The notes: a model not told the origin generated them from the sequence alone. 64,000 bases of DNA from Wuchereria bancrofti (GCA_005281725.1 SSBO01000001.1:7610399-7674398); one strand, 5' to 3'. Counted from the stretch's first letter, positions 26,498 to 45,400 are shown. A program made the numbers and translations.

Positions 26498-27258
26498 TAA
26501 AATCTTACTTATTATCACTTATAAAATCTATTATACTTGTTCGTGATTCACTTGTTTATGTAAGTATTCAAGTTTTACCGAACAGTTTATGCTGAATTGT
26601 TATGAAAAAAAAACTAATTGCTGTTTAATGTCCAGCTGCAATAAGGCCAAACATTATGAGAAATTTATTTCTTAATATCGGAATGATTATGCATCTTATA
26701 TTTATGCACAGTATCATCAATACGCAATACGGTGTGAATAATGTAGAAAAATTGTAATCGTAAACGATAGGAGGGAAAAAACTACCAAATTTCCTATTTT
26801 TTTAACTTTTCATTGGAACATTTACCCGAAAATGTCAAGTAGTAATTATTTTATTTCCGCAAAAGAATAAACTTTTCTAAAGAAGTGTGACAATTTCATC
26901 ATTGAACTATCTAAAGATAGAAATTGAAATTTAGTGTAGATATGAAAGTTCGAGAGAGATAAGTTTTATAAGAGAAACTAACATTGCTATATGCTACACA
27001 CAATGGAACTGCTATAAACTAAAATTAATCAGAGATATAAAAGTGAACAGTTTACGAACAGAATACTTTTTTTTTCTAGAAAAGATTTTTTCTCAATATT
27101 TAATTTTTCTTTTTTAAACCAATCAAAAATATACAATAATTGTAGGAAATGAAAATTATTACATCCATTACTACAAAAATCCAAACAAAAAACCAAATCA
27201 ATAAAAAAAAGAAACAAACAGAAACAAAAACAAATTCCGAAGTATAACGTCGTAACAA
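26498..27258. other. convergent intergenic region (sirtuin / unc-119)
   Basis: Between the 3' ends of two convergent genes. It holds the second copy of a 65-bp block (26684-26748). Nothing else is recognised. Confidence 0.6.
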
Positions 27259-29021
27259 TTAGTCGCCACCATTATATGCGTAATCTGCTTTGTTGTGCAT
27301 TATTAGACGATCCTCTACAAAATAAAAACTGTCGGAACGTGTCTCGTACGGATTTGAAATCATTTCGTCTACTGAAAAAGAGTTAACATTTAATTTCATC
27401 TTTTAAATCAAAACTAAGTAATAATGAAAAAAACACACAAAGAAATGAAATTTAATGAAAAAAATTAATAAATAAACAAATAAAAGAATATGACATTATG
27501 AAAAGGTATTTCACTTATTATTCAAACACTAACTTAATGATTCAGAGAGTTGTGGAAAATCATAAATATGTTCACATGTATTTCTACTGTTCGGAATGCA
27601 AAAGCCAAATTCGAAATCAAAACTTTTTAACAAACGATCACGGAAGAAATGTCGTTCAATCATACGAAATTTATTCACTGGTTTACTACCAACATTGAAT
27701 TCAACCCTAAAAATAAAAAAAAAAAAAAATGAAAAGACGAGAAACTATGATCAACTGGAAATTATTAATAACAAAAACCAATCAATTTCACGAACGTTGG
27801 ATAGATTTTTTTTTTGAAGTTAATCATTTACAGTTACAAAGATTCAAAGAAAAAAAATTGGAAATTGTTAAAATTATCCCTCAGACTTCATAACTTACCT
27901 TCTAATTCTATATATGGAATATGACTTACGTTGCACCAACATGTTTAAGAAATAGAAATGCAGGTGTGAACTGATAACGAACAAAACGAGCAGCACCTGC
28001 ATCATCATGTTTCTCCAAATTTAAATCATCAACGTCAAGCTCTTCTAGAAATGTTTAACTATTTTAAAAATAATAAAATGACAAATAAATATTCATTCAT
28101 TTATGAAATATGATAGATATCAATGCATCCACTAATGTGATGGTATGAAATGAAACGTATAAAAAAGTAACGTATAAAAAATATTTCCTCAATAAACAAT
28201 GTTTGAAATGTTAATGAAATCTAAATTATATATATATTTTTTTATGAAATGTTAATGAATCTAAATTACTAGCTGAGATAAAAGTGAGAAAAACAAAAGA
28301 AAGAAGAAATTAGACTTACCAGCAGTAGGTTTAGCAATTTCGAATAGAATTTGATCGGTGTCTAAATCACGAATTTTAAATCTTGTAAATTCGATATCAT
28401 AAATATTCGCATCTGGTTCACATAAATAATCTGTAGAAGAAAAAACAATATAGATTAATAAAAATTCCGAGTTTAGTTTAAAAAAAAGGAAACAAAAGAA
28501 AGACAGAGAGAGGAAGAAAAAAAAACTAACAATAATAACAATTAAAACTACCCAATCATTCATTTTTTTTTACAGCTAATTTATCTTTCTAGCTATGAAA
28601 TAAAATATTCAATCATTTGAATGAATTTAATACATTATATTTCCTCTATTTCAATTCTTTTCACAATCACAACCAACTTTTTCAACACAATGGAAATATT
28701 AAAGTGGTGGTTATCTGATTCGTTTAACAATTTTACGATAATTTATGACTTCATCGAAAAAAAAAATAACACAGAAGAGAGAAAAAGAAGCAACAACAAA
28801 TATTTATATTTAAATTTAAGTTCAACTAGCATTTTAAATACAGAATATACAAATAAAATAATGTAAAAATAAATAAACAAACCATCGGTAATTTTATTAA
28901 GGCGTAATACATCCTCCGGCGTTATTATCGGTCGTGTTCGTAGTTCTGTCTCCGTCAATGGTTCACGTATTCGATTATCTGCTGAAGTCGATGATGAACA
29001 TCGACGCATTTTTGATATCAT
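27259..29021 (-). CDS. unc-119: UNC-119 lipid-cargo chaperone
   Basis: GDI-like solubilising factor that binds myristoylated N-termini (G-protein alpha subunits, ciliary cargo); needed in worm neurons. Five exons: 28883-29021, 28320-28430, 27930-28044, 27534-27706, 27259-27371. They give 216 residues, against 219 in C. elegans. Family blocks in order are [14 protein letters not shown], then [20 protein letters not shown], an acidic variable loop ([11 protein letters not shown]), RYQFTPAFL, the hallmark [16 protein letters not shown] with [20 protein letters not shown], and the tail [19 protein letters not shown]. The ATG at 29021 gives a short Ser/Arg-rich N-terminus; further open sequence lies upstream (ERAAVLER), so an earlier start is possible. 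Splice phases are fully consistent. Confidence 0.95.
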
Positions 29022-29273
29022 ACGCTCCAGGACTGCTGCTCTTTCTTTAATTACATAAATATATGTATATGGAACAAATAGTTAACATTCGTGATAAAGT
29101 TTTTATCAGTACAAAATCAACATTAGTCAAGTAATAAGCTTAGAAAGTATGCTTTTCAAATATAAAATCAAGCTTAGAATTCTTTCACACACAAGAATTA
29201 TTTTTCGTTTCCATGATGACAAGAAATAACTTATTATCAAATAAGAAAGAGAGAGAGAGAGGGAGAGATAAAG

Positions 29274-29418
29274 AAAGAAAGAATTTTCTTGTATTTCATT
29301 GAATTTTATTTAGATTGCATTCCACAAATATTTTCTTTATAAAAATATTACTGAGGTATAACTAATTATTCCATTTTTATGATTTTATTTGCATAATATA
29401 GATAATATTGTATAATGC
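29274..29418. repeat. direct repeat flanking the gap, left copy (145 bp)
   Basis: Matches 29676-29820 base for base as far as I can read. The N run begins directly after it. Confidence 0.9.
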
Positions 29419-29627
29419 NNNNNNNNNNNNNNNNNNNNNNNNNNNNNNNNNNNNNNNNNNNNNNNNNNNNNNNNNNNNNNNNNNNNNNNNNNNNNNNNNN
29501 NNNNNNNNNNNNNNNNNNNNNNNNNNNNNNNNNNNNNNNNNNNNNNNNNNNNNNNNNNNNNNNNNNNNNNNNNNNNNNNNNNNNNNNNNNNNNNNNNNNN
29601 NNNNNNNNNNNNNNNNNNNNNNNNNNN
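29419..29627. other. assembly gap (209 N)
   Basis: A run of N. Because the 145 bp before it recurs shortly after it, the gap may be an artefact of an unmerged overlap or may hide a tandem repeat. Confidence 0.99.
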
Positions 29628-29675
29628 CTGATAAAGATATCATTTAAGTGGCAATTATGATCAAAAAAGAAGTTA

Positions 29676-29820
29676 AAAGAAAGAATTTTCTTGTATTTCA
29701 TTGAATTTTATTTAGATTGCATTCCACAAATATTTTCTTTATAAAAATATTACTGAGGTATAACTAATTATTCCATTTTTATGATTTTATTTGCATAATA
29801 TAGATAATATTGTATAATGC
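29676..29820. repeat. direct repeat flanking the gap, right copy (145 bp)
   Basis: Second copy of 29274-29418, at an offset of 402 bp, preceded by 48 bp of unique sequence after the gap. Confidence 0.9.
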
Positions 29821-32800
29821 ATTTTAACAATATTTTCATTTCCTCTTTTTTCTTTTCCTCTCCTTTTCATTCTCAATTATTCATATGAATTCATTGAAAC
29901 ATATGTGATTACTTTTTAACAAAAAATTGAAAACAAAAAACAAAAATTAGAAAAAGAAGGGGGCAATGATTAAAGTTTCTTTTAGAAAAAAGAAAAGAGA
30001 GAAAGAAAGAAAAAAATCCAAATTTTTAAATACTTTTATTCTAGTTTTTTTCTGCCAATATTTCCATGGTTAATATTCGAAGATGCTTGATTTCATTTGT
30101 ATGTGATGAATTTAAAAATACAAATTATATTTAAAAAATTTTAAGTAGATGAAATATAAAATTTAAAATTATATTGAAATATCGAATTAACAACTAATAA
30201 TTAACATAGTGAAAACAAAAAAAAGAATTACTATTTGCTTACTAAAAAGAATTACTATTAAATTATATTGTTTTTTTACTAATCCAAAATTTTATTCCAT
30301 AAAATAACTATAAATGAAAAATACTAATGAATAAAAGATAACGATAAAATCGTATTTCTAATATTAACGATGTACGTAACAAACAATTATACTATCCTTC
30401 TCCCTTCTTTTCTCTTTTTGCCATCCATAAATTAGATTACTTTTTCAGTTATATAATGAGAAGAGAATAAAAGACAAAATCGATATTTGGAATATTTTTA
30501 ATTCTTCCTTAGTTTTTTTTATACAAATAATTAAAATCTTACACCGAATATAATACATATATCGAATTACTGAATAAATATGAGAAAAAGAAATTATCGT
30601 CACAGACAAAATGAATAGATGATAGATCAATACGAAAGAGAGCGCCTAGGCTTAAGCTTATTTTTATGCTGCTACTATGTGAAAATAATAATGCCAAGCC
30701 TGAATTCCATATGTAAGCGGTTAATTGATTAATGATAGCTTAATCCTTATTTTCCGTTTTTTCTTACTTATAATATAATTCCAACAATTACATTTAATTT
30801 CGAATAGTAGCAATTAATAACAAAATACAAATTATCACGGCAAGTATGCATATCTTATCTTAATTTCAATTACTGAAAAAGAATGGAAAAATCATAACAA
30901 ACACTTATTTATACTTTAGGAATTAAACAAGGTATAAACAAAGTGGAGAAATTACGCTATTTCAAGAAATTTATTAATAAATTATTGATTGTCTTACAAA
31001 GTACAATTTACCTAACGGATAATTTTGAAATGAAGTTGATAACTGATGAATTAATCAGCAGAGTAAAAGACCATGTATTTGCTAAACATTATCTACTTTA
31101 AATCAGATGAAAATAAACTAACCAATTAACTGATAAAAAATAAGATCAGAATTGACAGTTACTTTTTTAATTATTAATATGACCATTTGATTATTAAAGA
31201 AAACAATCAGAAACAAAAGAAGAAAAAAAAAGAAATGATAAGTACGTGACAAGCCTGCTTTTCTATCATCATTAAATTTCAAAATTACTTTACGGGAGAA
31301 AAGAGAGAAAGAGAAAAAAGAAAATTTAATTCCTTGAAGTGACTGATCGATAAGAGAGAAACGACGACATAAATTTGCTCATCTTTTTCTTCCTTATTTT
31401 TCTTGTTGCCTAAAATGTGAAATAAAATGAAAGCAAGCGAAAAATGAATTTGATTCAATCAAAGTAATTCAAACAACGGAATATATATATATATATAAAT
31501 TGATGTCTCAAAAATTTTTTTGCTCTTTTTTACTTAGTGTTTTTATTCGTTAACAGAAAATAAAACAGAAAAGTACTATCATTTCCTATTACATTGTTTG
31601 CTAATAAAACTATTATACCTTACAAAAAATAAAACATAAGGAATCCTATTTCCTTACCATAATATCAAACTTTTGTTAATTATTATTAAACGAAATTAAA
31701 ACAAACGAATTGATACTATTAATTAAAATATAATCAACTATATATCATCACACTTCCTTTGAAAAAGTAAAATATGCAAATTTTGATGAAATAAAAAAAT
31801 TGTTAAAGTGCTATTTCAATGCTACCTGCGTCGTCTACAATTTTTGTTTTAGTTTATTAAATGAACAAATACCTACACTTGTTAACATTGTAAGAATGTT
31901 GTATTTAAATGTATTGATAAATCCAATTTGATGACAATGAGAGAAAAAAGACCTTTTGAGAATATTACATGAAAAAGAAAAATTAATTATCGGTGATAGA
32001 TATATGAATGAATGATATAGTATGAATGAAGAAAAAGAATTCTATTTGTAACCAATTCATTTTTTTTCTTTTTTAAATAAAATTCACTTTTTTCACTTTT
32101 TTTTCTTCTGCCTTTAAACCTTTTTAAAGAAATGCTCAAGATATAAGAAATAATTCGGGAGATTTTTCGGATTTTTATTTAGAACAAAAAAAAGAATTAT
32201 TTTTTCCTGTAAAGAATATACTATTATAGTATTTTATATGCATGCTAAATTCAAGTGAAAAAAGAAAAAGATGAAACTGTATTAGAGAAAAGAATTAACA
32301 AACATACATTATAATAGAACTTATCTTTTTAATGACTCAGCCAAAAAAAGAAAAAATCGAAAAAAAAAGAAAAAAAATTAAATATTAATATAAAGAAATT
32401 CTATTATATTAAATATTTAAATATTAGGAATGCAAAAAAAAAAACTATTCCCATCTATTTGAATTCATTTAACAAAACTTTTAATTAAATCACGAATAAT
32501 AACATTACATTATTATCATTAATCTTTACTGACAAATAAACAATTGAAATGCTAAATTATATAATTTAATATGGTGATTAATATGATACTTTCGAGCAAC
32601 AATTAACAAGGCAAACTAATTACAAACATTAATTTTAGTGTTTGAAAAGCAAAAAAAGCACGAAAAAAATTTGATATATATCATGAAGGAAAGTTGGAAA
32701 TGAAATGATTATTTTTGGACAATGGCAAACATACAATTGATCCTATTTATTATTCCATATCAATATTAATAAGTTTTAATATGCACCGTCAAAATGGTAT

Positions 32801-34456
32801 TCTAATTGTTTCAATTTTCTCTCCTGTTAATCATTCCTTAATCAATTCAATTTTACACATACCAAACATGTCATTCATGCATAATTAATAATAAAAAGTT
32901 GCAAAAATAAATTAGTAAAATGACTGAAATAAAAAAAAGATTATGTAGAAAAATCAATATTAATTTATAAAAATATGCTAAAATAAATGAAACATTACTT
33001 ATAACTACATTTTATATTGATATACAATAAAAAATCAATGAATAATAAACTATCCTTGTTCGAGAAAAAAAAAAAAGGAAAATGGAAGTGTCAATGATTT
33101 GCATAGACATATCTGTCTGTATTAACGCCGCTCAAATAACATTAATTAATGTAAAATTTTCAACTTTTCCTTTTCTTATGATTAATAAAATGCTAGCAAA
33201 AGAGATATTTAAAATCCTGTGCGAATAGCAGAAAAGGATAAAATGTGAGAAGGTAATCCATTGCAGTACATACATAAAATAGAAAGTTTAAAAAACGAAC
33301 CGATTAGAACCCTTAGCAGATTTAATTTATCGCTTTAAGGAAAAAGAAAGAAAGAAGCGGAAAGCTGATTATTTCATCGAAATTCAAACTAAAATAGCTC
33401 AAATTACAAGCTATTGTCCACTTTTTTCTTTTGTTGTTGAAATGTAAAAAAAAATGAAAATGAAAAAAACATCTACGACTTGCTCCAAAAATTTTTTTCA
33501 TTTGATTAATTAAAACTTGTCGCTGTTGGAATCAAAATTTATTCCAATACATTAAATTCGGATATCAGAATTGAATCCGGAAATCTACATTTTGTTGGAA
33601 ATCCACAAACAACAACAGTATCCTGAAAACTAAGATACATTACTGCGAGAAAGTGATCGATTAATAGTTACAAATTTCACTAACAACTACGATTATTTCA
33701 ATTAATTTTTTTTCTTTGCAATTATGACAAAACGGTTAAATGCAATGCGGAAAGCTAATAATTAATGATTAAAACAAATTAGAGAGAAAAAACGAGTGAA
33801 TCAGCAAATAAGCGAATGAAATCATGAAGAAATCGAATAGATCAACAATCAAAAAGATTAAAATTCATTATTGTTTTTCGTACGATCCATCAAAATTCAG
33901 AAACAAATTTATCACAAAAACAAATTATTAAATCAACAATGCTTACACAGTCATCTCTTTTCCTTTTTTTTCGAAAAAAAAAAGTTATACTTCTGTATTT
34001 GAGTCTAATATCTGCCAATAACTAAAATCGAATTGGCAAATAGGACAGAATAAGCACAGTGTATTTAATTGCTATCTTTGGAATGTTCATAGAATTTCTA
34101 ATTTACAGAAGCAATTCATAGAAATTTTTCGACAGAAAATTCCTTTGTTGTACCCATGACAGAGCATGGATTATCAAAACACTAGTTATCAGACATATCA
34201 AGCCTACATTAGTACAACAATTACAGAATAGATCATCATAAACACTGAGCTCTCTTCAGAAGCTCAGTAAATTGAGCACACAAATATATAAGTAATAATA
34301 TCTTATATTTTATTATGTGATGATAAAATTGCAACAAAAAAAAATTTGAAAATAGTAATAGCTAATTATTTTTTAAACTGATAGATAACTTAAATATTTG
34401 ACTGATGCTATCTGTATATGCCTTGAACTGTACATTCTAAAAAGCAAAAATGATTC

Positions 34457-39487
<5,031 letters not shown>

Positions 39488-40586
39488 TATAAGGCAATCG
39501 TATCAGTACAGTTATATATCATAAAAGACATTATTATATATTATTTTGAACAATTTTAACACTTTCATTTCATCTTAGTTAGTTTATTAATAAAGAATTC
39601 ATAAATTATCCATAATTGCAATGTCTATTATCAAATATAAATTCTCACATAGTTCTTCCTCCTCATAACTATTTCTTATCATCCGTTATCATCTTATATT
39701 TCTTCTGTAATATCCCATCATTCCTAATCTAATCACTGTTTGGCATGGTTTCTTTCTTCTCCAAGCTCCAAACTAAAACCTACACTTTTCCTAAGTCTGA
39801 GTATTTTTTTATACATATTTAAAATAGTTCCGGAAGAAGAACAAGATTTCTCGTAAACTGAACCGGATTTTTAACAATACCCCGGATCCTGAAGGACACT
39901 CCCAGCTACTATTAATCACGAAATGGAACATATGAAATCGATTGTTGAAACTATATCCGTCGCAACTCGGACGTGCACCCCCGCCTGGTACTTTCGGTTT
40001 GTTTGAAATTCTCAGGCGATGTTGCGAGTTCCGCAGTTTAAACACTGGAAACACGGGGTTTCCCGGGATTTTCGCACAAGTTCACCTAAAGTTATCAACA
40101 GATTTTGGAATTTCATTGGGAATCCGGATTTCATGACTTGTTATGAGTATTCTTTAATGTTACCATCAGGTCTAAGAATTCTTTCATGACCGATTTTAGG
40201 CATCTTTTTTCTTTTCTTTCAGGATGTTCTTTTTCTTTTTTACGGCTTCTTACATGGAATCTCATGGATGTTTACCTGAATTTCAAGCGTTTTTGGACGT
40301 TATAAAGTCTCCAGAATTTATATATAATGGTTGGATAGTGATAACTTGATTATGAATTACAATTTACTTTCACTGACTCTTTCATATTTCAATGGAAATG
40401 TCTTCAAAATTGAAATGTAGGATAGCTAATTGTGTTGAAATTTATTTACTCACAACTGTTGCAAAATTGTTTAAAATTATAGGGATTGCCCGAAATCTAC
40501 TGGAAATGCTATAAATGAATTGTAGTTTAATGCTTTTATTGTATATTGGTATGAGTGTAAAGATTAATTCATCATTGATACGCAAT
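39488..40586. other. divergent intergenic region (PHF12-like / METTL21A-like)
   Basis: This 1.1-kb region between two divergent starts should contain both promoters. A stretch at about 39830-40135 is clearly richer in G and C than its surroundings and could be an old repeat or an untranslated exon. I cannot assign it. Confidence 0.5.
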
Positions 40587-42047
40587 ATGTTAAATACTGA
40601 TAGCGAGAAGCACTGTTCCGCTTTAATACCATATGCGAAGCCTATAATACTGCGTGAATTCTCGAATGAACATAGGATTGTAACAATTAATGGACAAACA
40701 TTTCAATTACGTCAAGATTGGCAACAAAATGGAGTCGCTGGAGTGATTTGGGATTCGGTATGATTCTCTGATGATAATTACTCACGTTGTACTTATTAGC
40801 AGTATTATTAATATGTATACATAATATAGTATGATATTTAATAATAGTGATATTTTAGTTTAACGATACATCCAATTATTGTTAAGGACTATTAGTTTGC
40901 TAGTTTTTTTTTTTAGCACTCTGTTATAAGGATACAACTGACTCATTATATACAGTGATTTCCTCAGTTTTCTCCTTTCACGTTCAGCATAAATTGGAAG
41001 TTATGAAAGCATTTATAAGACTGAATTTAAATCTGATCCTTGTATTCATGTGGACTGTTAATTTTTATAATAGGATTGCTACAGTGCAAATATCACTTCC
41101 TATCCTAGCTCAAGTACTGCTAGAATCTTCTATTACTATCTATATTGAAAAATGTTTTTTTAAGAGTATTGTCTTATCTCGGTATATCTCGGAACATCCA
41201 GAACTAGTAGCGAATCGAACGGTATTAGAACTTGGTGCCGGATTAGGCTTACCAAGTATCATTTCAACCTATCAAAATGTTAAGCTTATTCATGCGACGG
41301 ATCGAGTAAATGCTATAAGTCTACTGGAAGAAAATGTTCGTCGAAATGCGAACAACGATTGTGACATAAAAATTTTTGCATTTGATTGGAATATTGACAA
41401 ATTGTCGCAAAAATATCAGGTATATAATTCTTTGCAGAATAGAGAATAAAAGAATTAGGGAAGTGTAAGCAAAAAAATGCTAAGCATTTAGAAACATTTA
41501 GAAATAGCCTTACTCTTTGTCCTTAAAATCATCTGAAGTGTATGCAAGCTCTGTTTCCAAGATCTGTTGATCTAGCGATTAAGTTTGCTTTCGTAATTAT
41601 TTTTTCTATATAGAGATAACACATCGTAGTGTTAGTTTTTCTTTTAAATGAGATAATTAGGAAAGCTCTTATGGTCAAGAATAGTGAATATTAGATTAAA
41701 AATTTTTGTACTCTACTAAGTTGAAAAAATCTCTCGGGATTTTGTAAACATAAACCATGAATTATTCAGTTATTTTTCAGATTATTCTAGGAGCCGATCT
41801 TATCTATGGTGGTATTACATTTGAACCGCTGATGAAATTGTTTCGGGATGCTAGTGACTATGATACTGTGATATATCTGTGCAGTAAAATACGTTACCAA
41901 AGGGATCAAGATTTTTATGATCAACTTGTGCAAGAGCAGTTTGGTGTACGGGAAATTTCCTATGAAAATGAGTTTGCTGTAAACATTTTTGAAATTAAAA
42001 AATTGACAAATTATTGCAACAAACAAATATACAATTTGCTCATTTAA
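40587..42047 (+). CDS. METTL21A-like protein-lysine methyltransferase
   Basis: Seven-beta-strand SAM-dependent methyltransferase of the METTL21 group; human METTL21A trimethylates a lysine in Hsp70 chaperones. Three exons: 40587-40757, 41165-41419, 41781-42047; 230 residues, against 218 in human METTL21A. The N-terminal signature QTFQLRQDWQQNGVAGVIWD is at residues 38-56. SAM motif I (LELGAGLGLPS) begins at residue 78. A motif II Asp (ATDR) follows. The family DxxY motif is Asp148-Leu-Ile-Tyr151 (ILGADLIY). Then come a CSKIRYQRDQDFYDQL block and a final beta strand. An upstream in-frame ATG at 40515 would add 24 mostly hydrophobic residues; the start at 40587 fits the family length better. 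Exon 1 and 3 boundaries are clean. The exon 2 acceptor is TTTTTTTAAG. METTL21B is a less likely alternative. Confidence 0.88.
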
Positions 42048-42467
42048 TTCTGGAGTGTAGAGAAAAATATTTCGTGCTGAAGAATGAGGAACTGATACTG
42101 TTACTTTAAGTATGTGCTGCAAATGCAGAATTAAGAACTTGAATATCATGAGCTTTTAACAGACGAAAAATGATAGTTGTTGGTTGGTCATTCATCTTTA
42201 TTCAATATCAATTCCCAAAACTGCTGGTTTGAAATAGTTACAGTGTTTCACCTTTAGCTTATCTAACTTAATTTTTGACTTGTGAGCGCATGCCTCATAA
42301 CAAACTGAAGTATCACATTGCTTGTTATTCACCATTATATATTTAAAAAAAAAGATTTCATGGAATTTAAGCAGTTATTACAGGCCTCATTGTTTTCCAT
42401 TTGACAGCTATAGTGATTTCTATTTACGATTTCTGGAACCATTACAAGTTACAGTTAGTTCCAAGGG
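42048..42467. other. convergent spacer holding a duplicated JMJD4 tail fragment
   Basis: Between two converging genes. The part at about 42357-42412 resembles the last JMJD4 exon (42538-42593) at an offset of about 181 bp. Confidence 0.7.
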
Positions 42468-45400
42468 TCAATTCCTTTCTTCTTCGATGTAACAAATCCG
42501 CGCAAGGCATTCAGCAGTAACAGAAATTTCGTATTGTTTCATGAAATTTAAGCAGTTATTACAAACCAAACTGTTTCCCATTTCACAAGCACAATTCGTT
42601 CGAATCACTGTCCGCATGAATTCTAGGCAATTGCCATCCTTCTTGCACTCCGAAAATGACCGATGTCGTGGACAAATCCAGCATTCGTTTATATCATTTC
42701 CTCGATCATCTATAATCAGTTGAAGCAATGATCTGAACTGCGCTAAGTTCACCCGAATATCTGCAGCTAGTATCTTCTGAAAAAAAGTACTGGACAAAAT
42801 ACAATACTGATAAGGAGAACTGTTGCAACTCCCTCAACAATCATTTATTGCAGTGACCAAACCTGCTTGTAAATTCTTAAATTTTTTTTATAAAAAATCT
42901 TTCCAAAAGAACTGTGGGACGGAATAATAGAATTAGACAAGGATTTTTTGAAATTCTCAATTTTTATTTTCTAAATGCTCGAATGATATCTTAATTTTTT
43001 GAGTTTTCTTTTTTTTTTAAAGTTCCTTTGAATAAAAAGAAATTTGTTTTCTGAATATTTGAATAATAAACAGCTTTATGAAGCGCATCTACGCTATCAC
43101 GAAAAATCACCTCTGAAATAACTACACATTAGATGATTACCTCGCAAAAACTGTTGTATTCCGCAGATGAGAAACAAGATCTACAATCGGCTAATTCAAC
43201 GTCTATATCCATCAGACGTTTAATTATCAATTCGACAATGACATCCACATTACTTGCATTAACAAAGTTATGATTGATAGAAATTGTATCTTCCTAAATT
43301 TAACAACATTATCAATAATATCTAGTTTCGTGTCGTAAAACGTAGTTTGAGCTTAATGCAGTATGGCAGCCAAAATAATTAGTCATTTTCAAACCATATT
43401 ACCAAAAGTTTTAAATGAATCGACAAAAAGCGTCGTAGGTTTTAATTGTTGATGATTATGCAATCCAGATCGTTGATGGCAAAAGCAGTAGAAGGGAGGG
43501 AAAAAAACTGTGTGACAGTTCGCATCTTAAATTTATTTCAGAAACCAATCCAAACCGGATGCAACTAACCAATTATTAGGCAATCTTTTCAAAATTGCAC
43601 TTCTCGGATTCAGATTTACATTTTCCTGCAAATCTTAAATCTTAACTTGGTAACTTGCATTAATGCTATACTGACCAAATTATGCACTTGATGATACCAA
43701 TTCGAAGGAACGAAAACAATTTCTCCTTCTTCTTGAATAAATGATACGACAGCAGCCTCAAGCCATCTGTCTTGAACCGTTCGAATATCCTTTAAAAATG
43801 TATCACGATCAATTCTAAAGTATTCCTCATTGTTCGGTGGTACAAAATACCAAAGCTTTCGTCCGCAAATATTGGCTGACCAACTATATGAATTCATCAC
43901 GTCAACGTGAAATGGAGTCCTACAATAACATTATTTTCATTGCTTTATATTGTGAGCCTAGACAGAATCATCTTCAGTATTGATTTCTGAACAACACTGC
44001 TTTCGAAATTTACTAATTTATTTGCATTTGTAATCATAAGTAAATTCTGAGAATAGTGAGATGAATTAAACCTGCCCTATTTCACATTATTTACCCTTTT
44101 TTTCAAGTGAACTTATGGACGACTCCAAAAAAAAAGATAGATTCAATATAAGTCTTACTTATTTACTCACCTATTTATTCCAATAAAGCGTAACTAACCA
44201 AGTATTCTTGGCTCCAAAGTAAACAAAACGATAATCGCCCAACTGATTATGCTCATCGTTTGACCACATCTCATTGTTTATCCAATCAAAACGTAAAACC
44301 GATGGCAGTCCATACATTTCATAAGATGTACCCGATTCTCTGTAAACAAGATCAGTAAAAAATCATTTCTTTTTTTTGAAGAAAATTACGACAGCTCACT
44401 AAACTACTACTAACTCACTGTTGAAAATGCCAATCTTTAACATAGCCAATATTACTTGACCCACTATTATCTCGCATCATTTTGATATAATCCTTAAGCT
44501 TTATTTTTTGACATTCTTTAGAATTTTGAGAACATGGAGATTTTTCCTCATAATCTATACATTTTCCACAATTTTCCATTATTTTATCAGTTCTTTCGTT
44601 GATCAATGGCACTTCCATATGTCCTATAATGTGAACAACGATATTATTTTAATGGTAAGACAGAAGTCTACGAAATGAACAAATTAAACTGAATAATAAA
44701 TTTTGAAGAAAAAGAGCGGCGATAACACGGATAATAAGTCATGTAGGACAAAACGATGCAGTTTCTGATAATAATTTGCTGATTAGTGACATCGGAAAAG
44801 CCTGACAATGAATTTTCTGGACGAAGTCTCAGAAAGGCTTATAATTAAGCGAAAAGTTTAACTACTTATTGTATTATTGATAGGTCACATCATTCACTAC
44901 TTACATGGATCAGAAACTGCATCGTTTTGGTAAATCCTACTGCTATTGTCACGTAGTATCATTTGTCACTTTTCAAAATGAGTTTTCCAAACGAAGTCAT
45001 CAAAAAGATTTATTACTAATGAAGCAAAAGAAACCAAAAATTGATAAAGAAAAGCATTTGTAATTCAAACATATCATTTCATATTTACTACTGCTCGAAA
45101 AAAAAAAAAAAAAAGAAGGAAAGAAGACGGATGGATAGAAATGAAAGGATAATAGGAAACAAAATAGACGAATTGTGAATTATTTAAGAGGAAACTTTTT
45201 TTGAAGTTAGAAATTTCAATTGCATTTACTGGAAATGTTAAATATACTCCGAATTTGAAACAGTAAAGATAAACCATATTGTTTGATGAGAAAATCGATA
45301 TTTATAATATTTTTTCCATTCATATATTTCACCCATTGTCGTCGACTTTTCCATTTCGCTATTGCTTTAGAGTACATTCTACATGGCTGATTTTTGAGCA

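Larger units (their letters stand above)
29022..34456. other. gene-poor, very AT-rich region upstream of unc-119
   Basis: About 5.4 kb without any exon I could support. It is dominated by A/T runs, short purine tracts (GA repeats near 29245-29282; AAAAGAAAG-type tracts) and an AT dinucleotide run at about 31480-31498. It includes the N gap. It likely carries unc-119 promoter sequence next to the gene, but no defined motif stands out. Confidence 0.6.

Noticed and set aside
29366..29701. Open frames running through the N gap
   Set aside because: They consist of unknown residues and have no sequence support.
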